Assembly (NCBI RefSeq): GCF_000820125.1
Contig: NZ_CDBY01000012.1
Coordinates: forward strand, 2,342 to 45,285
Direction: 5' to 3'
From: Aeromonas simiae
Lineage (GTDB): Bacteria > Pseudomonadota > Gammaproteobacteria > Enterobacterales > Aeromonadaceae
DNA length: 42,944 bases
Shown in pieces: positions 1 to 6,603 of this stretch. The notes beneath the pieces were generated by a model. The model had not been told where the DNA came from, made no database searches, and worked only from the letters and a program-made list of their open reading frames with translations. Within the stretch, counting starts at the first letter, position 1; each line of letters opens with the position of its first letter. Both the position numbers and the translations under genes were made by a program.

Positions 1-58
1 GGCGGGAACCGCCGCACTGGAACGGTTTGCCGAGCGCCTCGGCCGCTCGATTTTCTGA
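1..58 (+). CDS. C-terminal end of an unidentified upstream gene
   Basis: A reading frame is open from the window edge (first full codon at base 2) and ends in TGA at 56-58, giving about 18 residues that end in RFAERLGRSIF. It stops 25 bases before the rhodanese gene on the same strand, so the two could be cotranscribed. In E. coli the gene before ynjE encodes an ABC transporter ATPase (ynjD). The tail here is too short to say whether the same arrangement holds. Confidence 0.45.
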   Translation, partial: AGTAALERFAERLGRSIF

Positions 59-83
59 ATTGTTACGACTCAACGGGAGCATC

Positions 84-1385
84 ATGTTCACTTCGCGCAT
101 CATTCGTCTGGCCACCCTGGGGTGTGCCGCCCTGCTGTGGCAGGGAGCCGTCGCCGCCGGCGAGCTGCTCACCCTCACCTTCAAGGAGGCGCAGGCCAAG
201 CACGCCCGTCTCGTCGACGTGCGATCCAGCAACTTCTATCAGGGCTGGCCGATGGAGGGCGAGTCGCAGGGGGGCCACGTCAAGGGGGCCGTCAACCTCT
301 CCGGTGACTGGAAGATCGATGACGATCAGTGGCCGCGCATCCTGGCCGAGAAGGACTTGGCCAAGGATAAGCCGGTCGCCCTCTACGGTGACAAGCGCCA
401 GGTGGCCGAAGTCGCCCTGATGCTGGAGAAGCAGCACGGCTTCACCCAGCTCTATGAGCTGAGCGACTGGCAGAGCGCGCCGCGTGAGCGCCTCGCCCGC
501 TGGCAGCAACTGGTTTACCCCCAGTGGCTCGAGGCCCTGCGTAAGGGGGAGAAGGTCGTGGCCGCTCCCAAGGGGGAGTGGAAGCTGTTTGAGGTGGGTT
601 GGGGCGCCCCCAAGGCCTTCCTCATCGGCCACATACCGGGGGCCGGCTACATCGACACCAATCGCCTCGAATCCGAGCCGCTGTGGAACAAGGTCTCCGA
701 TCAGGATCTCGAGAAGCTGCTGCTGGAAAACGGCATTCGCCATGACACCACCGTCATCCTCTATGGCCGTAACACCATGGCGGCGGCCCGCGCCGCCCAC
801 TTCATGCTCTACGCCGGGGTGAAAGACGTGCGCCTGCTCGATGGCGGCTTCGATGCATGGACCAACCAGTATGTGCGCATGCTGCCGACCGAGACCGGCC
901 TGCCCACGCGCTACGAGCCGGCCAAGGGCTTCGGGGTCACCCTTCCGCAGCATCCCGAGTACCTGACCGATGTACCGGGGGCCAAGAAGATCCTGGCCGA
1001 GCGGGACGGGGCGCTGGTCAGCGTGCGCAGTTGGCCTGAGTTCACCGGGGAGACCTCGGGCTACAGCTACATTGAGCCCAAGGGGGACATCAAGGGCGCC
1101 AAGTGGGGGCATGCCGGGGTGGATGCCAACGACATGAGCGATTACCACAACCCGGATGGCACCATGAAGGACGCCGCCCTACTGCTGACCATGTGGCAGC
1201 AGTGGGGCATCACGCCAGACAAGCAGACCGCCTTCTACTGCGGCACCGGCTGGCGCGCCTCCGAGGCCTTCTTCTACGCCTGGCTGATGGATTGGCAGCG
1301 GATCAGCGTCTTCGATGGTGGTTGGTACGAGTGGAGCATGGACGCCAAGAACCCGGTGGTCAGCGGCGAGCGCAAGCCGCAATAA
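84..1385 (+). CDS. ynjE: Periplasmic three-domain rhodanese (thiosulfate sulfurtransferase), YnjE type
   Basis: Sulfurtransferase of 433 residues, the same size as E. coli YnjE. I chose the ATG at 84 because a Sec signal peptide follows directly (basic MFTSRIIR, hydrophobic core, cleavage after AVAA near residue 24). An in-frame ATG at 27 would bury it. Three rhodanese modules can be traced: VDVRSSNFY near residue 45, HIPGAGYID with ILYGRN near 200-235, and a C-terminal module with the active-site loop CGTGWR. The cysteine of that loop is residue 386, close to the catalytic cysteine known for YnjE; the first two modules show no loop cysteine. The physiological sulfur donor and acceptor are unknown for the family. 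It is followed by a hairpin facing the convergent HD-GYP gene. Confidence 0.88.
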   Translation: MFTSRIIRLATLGCAALLWQGAVAAGELLTLTFKEAQAKHARLVDVRSSNFYQGWPMEGESQGGHVKGAVNLSGDWKIDDDQWPRILAEKDLAKDKPVALYGDKRQVAEVALMLEKQHGFTQLYELSDWQSAPRERLARWQQLVYPQWLEALRKGEKVVAAPKGEWKLFEVGWGAPKAFLIGHIPGAGYIDTNRLESEPLWNKVSDQDLEKLLLENGIRHDTTVILYGRNTMAAARAAHFMLYAGVKDVRLLDGGFDAWTNQYVRMLPTETGLPTRYEPAKGFGVTLPQHPEYLTDVPGAKKILAERDGALVSVRSWPEFTGETSGYSYIEPKGDIKGAKWGHAGVDANDMSDYHNPDGTMKDAALLLTMWQQWGITPDKQTAFYCGTGWRASEAFFYAWLMDWQRISVFDGGWYEWSMDAKNPVVSGERKPQ

Positions 1386-1402
1386 CGGGGTGAGAGAGTG
1401 AA

Positions 1403-1429
1403 ACGAGGCCGGACAATGTCCGGCCTCGT
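1403..1429. terminator. Hairpin between convergent genes
   Basis: Perfect 12-bp stem (1403-1414 with 1418-1429) and a 3-base loop between the ends of the rhodanese and HD-GYP genes. The T-rich tract after it is weak on both strands, so termination is inferred mainly from stem strength and position. Confidence 0.6.
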
Positions 1430-1440
1430 CGTTGTTAGGG

Positions 1441-4323
1441 TCAGTGGGATGCTTGAGTCAGGTAGGGGCGGATGTCGACCTCGTCGATCTGCTCCGGGCG
1501 CAGGTAACGCTGGGCGTACTCGAGATAGATCCCCTTTCGCAGGAACAGCTCGAACAGATCCGGGTCGATGTGCTGCTCGCTGCGCATCATGGCCATGATA
1601 CGCAGCGCCTCGGAGAGGGTCTTGCCGCGCTTGTAGGGGCGATCGACCGAGGTGAGCGCCTCAAAAATGTCGGCGATCGCCATCATCCGAGCCGGCATGC
1701 TCATCTGCTCCCGGGTCAGGCCGCGCGGGTAGCCACTGCCATCCATCTTCTCGTGGTGGCCGCCGGCTATCTCTGGCACCTGGCGCAGGTGGCGGGGGAA
1801 GGGGAGCTTCTCCAGCATGATGATGGTTTGAATGATGTGCTCGTTGATCTTGAAGCGCTCCTCCTCGCTCAGGGTGCCGCGCTGCACGCCGAGGTTGTGC
1901 AGTTCGCCGCGGTGGTAGAGCAGCTCTGGCACCGGCATGCGAAAACCCCAAGGATTGTGCTCGGGGATGCGCTCCCGCTGGCTGCGGTGGATGAGGTGCT
2001 CCGGTTTGTCGGCCAGCAGTGGCTCGCGCACCGGCAGGGTCATGGCCGGGCTTTGCAGCTTGCGGGTCAGCTCGTCGTGGGCGATGCCGATGCGATCGGA
2101 GAGGGTGCGCAGCCAGGTGCGCTGGGCGATGAGCTGTAGCCGCTCCCGCTTCTCGGGCGAGAGGTACTCGCTCCCCTCGTTGCAACTGGCGACGAAGGCG
2201 AACTCCTCGTCGAGTTGCGCCCACTGGCGATCCCGCTCCGTTTCTAGGGCTGCCCTGTGCCCCCCTTCCGCGATCCCCTGCCAGCAGGCGATCTCGGCAT
2301 CGCGCTTGAGCACTTCAAAGCGCATCCGCACCTCGTGGATGCGATCGTAGAGGGTCTCGAGCTTGGTCGCCTTGTCCACCACATACTCGGGGGTGGTCAC
2401 CTTGCCGCAGTCATGCAGCCAGGCGGCGATGTGCAGCGCCTCCCACTGCTCTTCATCCAATCCAAAATGGGCAAACGGCCCCTCTTGCTCGGCGCAGGCG
2501 GCCTGCGCCAGCATCTTGGTCAGCTCGGGCACCCGCTGGCAGTGACCTCCCGTGTAGGGGCTCTTGGCATCGATGGCGCCGGCAATCAGCTGGATGAAGG
2601 ATTCGAGCAGCTGTTTTTGCTCCTGGATCAGGCGCTGGGTCGAGAGGGCGACGGCGGCAGAGCCGGCCAGCGCCTGGGCAAAGGCGAGCCACTCCGGGCT
2701 GATAGGCTGGCGCCGCTCGTCCAGTTGCAGCGCCAGCACACCGAGCAGCTCGCCGTCACGGTTGCGCAGTGGCAGGGTCAGCAGGGTCAGCGGTTGTGCG
2801 TATGCCGGCAGCAGGGGAAAGCTCGCCTGGCGCAGGGCGGGCTCCAGCGGACAGGTCAGGCGCTCTTCGCGCAGCAGGCGTGCCAGCAGGTGATCGCCCG
2901 CCAACGCGATCGGGGGATGGGGCTCGGCCGCCGTCGGCGGGCCTTGCCAGAAGCGCTGCGCCTCCTGCAACAGCTCCTGCTCACACAGGTAGAGGATCCC
3001 CCCCTCGGCGCGGGCCTGCGAGCCGAGCTCTCCGAGAACCCTGGCCAGCAGGGTCTCGAAGCGGGTCTCACTCGCCAGCGCAAGCGACAGCTCCATGAAG
3101 TGGTGAATGCTCTCCTTCATGCTGCCGATGGCGCTGGCCAGCCGCTCTATCTCGACGATGCGGGTATCGATGGCCAGTGGCTCACCAAACTTGAACTGCT
3201 CAATCTTGCGAACCTCCTCTTGCAGGATATTGAGGGGGCGCGATGCCAGCCGCGACAGCCAGAAGGCGACGGCCAGCCCGGCGCCGAGCAGCAATAACGA
3301 GATCTGCCAGGTCTGGCGGCTCGCCTGCATGGCGTCGGCCAGCAGCTCGGTATGGGGAGAGGCCATCAGCAGAGTGAGCGGTGGCTCCCCCTGCACGGCG
3401 ATGCTCTGGCGCATCCCCTCCCAGAGGGTGCCGGCCGGAGCGTGAAAGGAGACCGGCTCACCGCTCTCCCGCTGTTGCAGCAGCGCCAGCAGTACCCCTT
3501 CCCCTAGCTCGCGCAGGGTGGGTAGGTGAGCCACTTTGTGCTCCCCTTCGGTGGCGGTGGCCAGCACCTGGCCTGTGTCACTGAGCAGGGCCAGCCGGCT
3601 GCCCGGCGTGGTGCGAGCTCGCTGCAACAGCTGACCGAACTGCTCCAGCTGGATGTCGCTGGCGGCGACCCCCATGCCATTGGCGGTGCGCTGGGCCAGG
3701 GTGATGCCGAGCAGGCCGTTGGTGGCAAAGGCGTAGGGGGCGGTCATCACGGGCGAGTGGGAGACGATGGCGGCCTGATACCAGTAGCGCTGGCGCGGAT
3801 CGTAGCGGTAATCGGGCATGCTGCGCCGCTCCAGCAGCTGTAACTCGGCATCGAAGAAGAGAAACTCCCCGCGCTGCGGCGCGCCCGCCATGCTCTGGAC
3901 GACCCAGGCTGAGCCGCTCGGGGCGGCCAGGCTGTGGGCCAGCGCCGTGCCGCTTTGATAGCGACGCACCAGAAAGAAGTCACCGCTGCGGTAACCGATA
4001 TAGAGGGAGACCAGGGAGGGGTTGTTGGCGAGGGAGATGGTGAAAAAGCGCAGGTGCGCCAGCCGCTCTTGCAGCGAGGTGGCGGTCATGATCCCCTGCT
4101 GGGCCAGCAGCTCTGCGCTCAACTGCCCCCCTTGATAGGTATGCAACAGCTCGCGGGCCGTATTTTGGGCCACGGTTTGGTAGTGCTGGTGGGCGCTTTG
4201 CAGGGATTGGTGACTGGCTGCTCGGTACTGGTACCAGCCGCTGACGAGAGCGAAAACCAATAACAAACCGATGAAGAGATAGGAGAGGTGCAGGTAGAAG
4301 GGGATCGATCCGTGTCGTTTCAT
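1441..4323 (-). CDS. Membrane HD-GYP domain phosphodiesterase with periplasmic sensor, HAMP and GAF regions
   Basis: Predicted cyclic-di-GMP phosphodiesterase of 960 residues. The ATG at 4323 follows a GGAAAG ribosome site; a GTG 33 bases upstream is also in frame. A membrane segment spans about residues 10-31, then a Cache-like periplasmic region to about 335, a second segment about 338-358, a HAMP-like linker, and a GAF-like region about 420-560. The C-terminal HD-GYP part has GGHCQRVPEL, LHDCGK near 637, HHEKMDGSGYP near 854, and DIFEALTSVDRPYKRGK, so the metal and GYP motifs are present. The HD and GYP motifs are about 220 residues apart, much more than the roughly 60 of compact family members. 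The intervening region is charged and helical. The ligand is unknown. No partner gene is adjacent. Confidence 0.85.
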   Translation of the reverse strand: MKRHGSIPFYLHLSYLFIGLLLVFALVSGWYQYRAASHQSLQSAHQHYQTVAQNTARELLHTYQGGQLSAELLAQQGIMTATSLQERLAHLRFFTISLANNPSLVSLYIGYRSGDFFLVRRYQSGTALAHSLAAPSGSAWVVQSMAGAPQRGEFLFFDAELQLLERRSMPDYRYDPRQRYWYQAAIVSHSPVMTAPYAFATNGLLGITLAQRTANGMGVAASDIQLEQFGQLLQRARTTPGSRLALLSDTGQVLATATEGEHKVAHLPTLRELGEGVLLALLQQRESGEPVSFHAPAGTLWEGMRQSIAVQGEPPLTLLMASPHTELLADAMQASRQTWQISLLLLGAGLAVAFWLSRLASRPLNILQEEVRKIEQFKFGEPLAIDTRIVEIERLASAIGSMKESIHHFMELSLALASETRFETLLARVLGELGSQARAEGGILYLCEQELLQEAQRFWQGPPTAAEPHPPIALAGDHLLARLLREERLTCPLEPALRQASFPLLPAYAQPLTLLTLPLRNRDGELLGVLALQLDERRQPISPEWLAFAQALAGSAAVALSTQRLIQEQKQLLESFIQLIAGAIDAKSPYTGGHCQRVPELTKMLAQAACAEQEGPFAHFGLDEEQWEALHIAAWLHDCGKVTTPEYVVDKATKLETLYDRIHEVRMRFEVLKRDAEIACWQGIAEGGHRAALETERDRQWAQLDEEFAFVASCNEGSEYLSPEKRERLQLIAQRTWLRTLSDRIGIAHDELTRKLQSPAMTLPVREPLLADKPEHLIHRSQRERIPEHNPWGFRMPVPELLYHRGELHNLGVQRGTLSEEERFKINEHIIQTIIMLEKLPFPRHLRQVPEIAGGHHEKMDGSGYPRGLTREQMSMPARMMAIADIFEALTSVDRPYKRGKTLSEALRIMAMMRSEQHIDPDLFELFLRKGIYLEYAQRYLRPEQIDEVDIRPYLTQASH

Positions 4324-4455
4324 ATCACTTTCCGTGGACGGCTGGCGCGTACTCACTATAGCCGGCGCCAGCCGTTTCGATCGTCACCCTATCGCGCCAC
4401 GGTAAGGGGAGGTGGCGGGGCGAGCCGGCCTGCGCCCGGCTCGGGCTGCATCCGA

Positions 4456-5721
4456 TCAGCGATCCCGGTTGAGGGTGATGAGGCGATCGAGGATACGCTC
4501 CCCGTCTGCTCGGATGCCGTTGTGCTCGTACTCGTTGGTGATCCAGACCCGGCTGCTGCCGAGCCCCTTGAGGGTGTCTCGGCTGTAGTCGAACTCCACG
4601 TACATGTCCTCGGCATAGACGGCGCAGGCGACCGGTACCGGGTTGGCTGCCAGACGCGCCCGATCGTAGAGGGGAGGCCAGTCGCGCTTCTCGGCCAGCA
4701 GGTGGGCCGATTCACGCAGGGGGCGCAGCTCCCTGAACTGCTCGAACATCCAGGGGTAGATCATCTCGCCGGTGAAGCGCAGCGCCTTGCCCGGTGCCCA
4801 GTTGAGCTCGGGGTGGCGTTGACGAACCCGCTCGGCAGCCCAACCGGTGGCAAGCCCTTCGGCATAGATGGATTCATGCAAGATGGTGAAGATGGGGTGG
4901 CTGTTAAAGGGCTGCATCCCCTGCAACTGGTAGAGGAAGGCCGGATTGAGCTGCTCACCGTCGAAGGCACCCTCCAGCAGGTAGTAGAGGGACTCGGGGC
5001 CACCGCTGGCGCCGAGATCCAGTCCCTGCTGCTGGAACTGCTCGACCGTCAGGCGTTGGCCGTTCGGCAGGCACACCTCATTGTGATGGAGGTGGGTGGC
5101 GAGGCGATCGAGCAGCCCCTGCATGGCGGGAAAGCGGGCGCAGAAAGCGTCTTGCTTGTCGGCCACCCGGCGCAGTGTCGCCTCGTAAACCTCGTCGGCC
5201 CGGCGCCCAAGCGGCGGGATGCCGCCCGTGATGTAGACCTCGCGCAGCGCCTCAGGGAACAAGGAGAGATAGGTGAGGCAGCAAAAGCCACCAAAACTTT
5301 GGCCGAGCAGGCTCCAGGGGCGCTCGGGGGAGAGCCGCGCCCGCCAGCACTCGGCGTCACGCACTATGCTGTCGGCGCGGAAATGGCGCAGGTAGTCGGC
5401 CTGCTCGGTGGGGGTGAGGTGAGCCAGCGCCTGGGCGCTGACCGGGGTGGAGTTGCCCGTGCCGCGCTGATCGAGCAGCAGGACGCGAAACTCTTGCAGA
5501 GCCCGCTTCAGCCAGCCGCTGCGCGCGGTCGGGCGCGGCGCCCCGAAGCCGGGCCCCCCTTGCAGAAACAGCAGCCAGGGCAGGTTGTCGTCCTGACGGC
5601 CCTTGTCGACCAGGGTGCGGGCAAACAGGGTGATCTGCGTCCCCTGTGGTTGCTGGTGGTCGAGGGGGACCGACAAGGTCATGGGGTGGCACAGCATGCC
5701 GTCGAGGGTATAGGGGGTCAT
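4456..5721 (-). CDS. pip: Prolyl aminopeptidase (proline iminopeptidase), peptidase family S33
   Basis: Serine peptidase that removes N-terminal proline from peptides (EC 3.4.11.5). It is 421 residues long, the long Aeromonas type rather than the shorter Xanthomonas/Serratia type. It has an alpha/beta-hydrolase fold: FLQGGPGFGAP is the oxyanion-side HGGPG-like motif, DQRGTGNS follows, and the nucleophile elbow is GQSFGG with Ser142. Asp372 (AEDMYVEFD) and His400 (EYEHNG) complete the likely triad, with the 28-residue Asp-His spacing usual in the family. No signal peptide is visible, so it is probably cytoplasmic. The ATG at 5721 follows AGGATGCAATC-type upstream sequence; longer in-frame starts run back into tRNA-Asn and were rejected. 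Confidence 0.92.
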   Translation of the reverse strand: MTPYTLDGMLCHPMTLSVPLDHQQPQGTQITLFARTLVDKGRQDDNLPWLLFLQGGPGFGAPRPTARSGWLKRALQEFRVLLLDQRGTGNSTPVSAQALAHLTPTEQADYLRHFRADSIVRDAECWRARLSPERPWSLLGQSFGGFCCLTYLSLFPEALREVYITGGIPPLGRRADEVYEATLRRVADKQDAFCARFPAMQGLLDRLATHLHHNEVCLPNGQRLTVEQFQQQGLDLGASGGPESLYYLLEGAFDGEQLNPAFLYQLQGMQPFNSHPIFTILHESIYAEGLATGWAAERVRQRHPELNWAPGKALRFTGEMIYPWMFEQFRELRPLRESAHLLAEKRDWPPLYDRARLAANPVPVACAVYAEDMYVEFDYSRDTLKGLGSSRVWITNEYEHNGIRADGERILDRLITLNRDR

Positions 5722-5821
5722 GATTGCATCCTGACAGGAGGGGAAACCATGATAACGGGAGCCGGACGCGGGATCACCGGCTGCGTGAGGGGCCGCCAGC
5801 CGATCACGGTGCAGTGAGAGG

Positions 5822-5857
5822 AAAAACAAAAAGCCCGCTCGATGAGCGGGCTTTTCT
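5822..5857 (-). terminator. Terminator of the tRNA-Phe/tRNA-Asn transcript
   Basis: An 8-bp GC stem (5833-5840 with 5844-5851) with loop GAT. On the minus strand it is followed by TTTTTGTTTTTC, a good U-tract just past tRNA-Asn. A shorter T-run on the plus side might allow some bidirectional use. Confidence 0.88.
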
Positions 5858-5862
5858 AAATT

Positions 5863-5938
5863 TGGCTCCTCCGACTGGACTCGAACCAGTGACATACGGA
5901 TTAACAGTCCGCCGTTCTACCGACTGAACTACGGAGGA
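5863..5938 (-). tRNA. tRNA-Asn (GTT)
   Basis: 76-nt cloverleaf including an encoded CCA end. The acceptor TCCTCCG pairs with CGGAGGA, the anticodon stem-loop is CGGACTGTTAATCCG with anticodon GTT, and the T-loop contains GGTTCGAGTCC. It lies 7 bases after tRNA-Phe in the same transcript and is followed by a strong terminator. Confidence 0.97.
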
Positions 5939-5945
5939 AGAGTCG

Positions 5946-6021
5946 TGGTGCCCAGAGACGGAATCGAACCGCCGACACGGGGATTTTCAATCCCCTGCTC
6001 TACCGACTGAGCTATCTGGGC
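5946..6021 (-). tRNA. tRNA-Phe (GAA)
   Basis: 76-nt cloverleaf with encoded CCA. The acceptor GCCCAGA pairs with TCTGGGC, discriminator A, anticodon loop TTGAAAA with anticodon GAA between GGGGA and TCCCC, and T-loop GGTTCGATTCC. First gene of a two-tRNA unit with tRNA-Asn. Confidence 0.97.
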
Positions 6022-6031
6022 AACGGCGCGC

Positions 6032-6060
6032 ATTAAACCCTTTCCTCCGTGTCCTGTCAA
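6032..6060 (-). promoter_or_regulatory. Sigma-70 promoter of the tRNA-Phe/tRNA-Asn unit
   Basis: On the minus strand TTGACA (6060-6055), a 17-base spacer and TTTAAT (6037-6032) lie just before tRNA-Phe. A GC-rich discriminator GCGCGCC follows the -10, typical of growth-rate and stringently controlled stable-RNA promoters. Confidence 0.87.
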
Positions 6061-6095
6061 CCGCAGCCACGATTTTTATCGTACAAATGGTGCGT

Positions 6096-6125
6096 TTGCC
6101 GGCTTTTTGCACACAGAGGCGATAA
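6096..6125 (+). promoter_or_regulatory. Possible rraB promoter
   Basis: TTGCCG and CGATAA with an 18-base spacer, about 80 bases before the rraB start. Both hexamers match the consensus only partly, so this is tentative. Confidence 0.3.
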
Positions 6126-6208
6126 AGTGAACCGGGCCCTTCACCGCGATTGAGCGGGGGTCGTGGTTCGCGGTATGCTGGCGCGCAACTTTTTATCCTG
6201 GAGGCAAC

Positions 6209-6556
6209 ATGAGCCTGAACACGCAAGAGTGGCGCGAGGAGACCCTGGCCATCATCGACGAACTGCTGGCCGATGGCAGCAATCCGGAGGCGGAGTATGA
6301 GATTGAGCACCACTTTGCCAGCCAGGATTTTGACCAGCTCGAAAAGGCGGCGGTCGATCTCTTCAAGGCCGGTTACGAGGTGACCGACGCCGAGGAGATG
6401 GAGCTCGACGACGGCGCCACCATCCTCTGCTTCGACGCCATCACCCAGCGCCCGCTCAAGGTCGAGGCGATCATGGGCGACATCGACGCCATGCTGCCGA
6501 TCGTGGCCAAGCACGGGGTGGAGTACGACGGCTGGGGCACCTACTTCCAGGAGTAA
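6209..6556 (+). CDS. rraB: Ribonuclease E inhibitor RraB
   Basis: Cytoplasmic regulator that binds RNase E and alters degradosome composition and mRNA decay in E. coli. The 115 residues align throughout with the RraB core: EWREETLAIIDELLADGS, YEIEHHFAS, LEKAAVDLFKAGYEVTDAEE and VEYDGWGTYF. The E. coli protein (about 138 residues) continues after this point with a very acidic tail, while this one stops at YFQE. The ATG at 6209 follows GGAGG about 7 bases upstream. It is a single gene, convergent with the EAL-domain gene. The name is secure from the core; retention of RNase E inhibition without the tail is inferred. Confidence 0.93.
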   Translation: MSLNTQEWREETLAIIDELLADGSNPEAEYEIEHHFASQDFDQLEKAAVDLFKAGYEVTDAEEMELDDGATILCFDAITQRPLKVEAIMGDIDAMLPIVAKHGVEYDGWGTYFQE

Positions 6557-6569
6557 GTGCTCCCCCCTG

Positions 6570-6598
6570 CAAGAGGCCGCTCATCGAGCGGCCTCTTG
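6570..6598 (+). terminator. rraB terminator
   Basis: Perfect 13-bp stem (6570-6582 with 6586-6598), loop ATC, then TGTTTTC on the plus strand. The minus side lacks a U-tract, so it probably serves rraB better than the convergent EAL gene. Confidence 0.8.
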
Positions 6599-6603
6599 TG
6601 TTT

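Noticed and set aside
63..1148. Long open frame opposite the rhodanese gene
   Set aside because: Shadow of a GC-rich coding frame; the plus strand encodes a clear YnjE protein with signal peptide and active site.
2257..3297. Long open frame opposite the HD-GYP gene
   Set aside because: Gln/Leu/Gly-rich antisense shadow with no ribosome site or domain.
4421..4443. Hairpin after prolyl aminopeptidase as a terminator
   Set aside because: 8-bp stem with a 7-base loop but no U-tract on the minus strand; termination not supported.
5863..6021. tRNA-Asn and tRNA-Phe as integration sites of a genomic island
   Set aside because: No integrase, no second partial copy of a tRNA 3' end and no foreign-looking genes in the neighbourhood.
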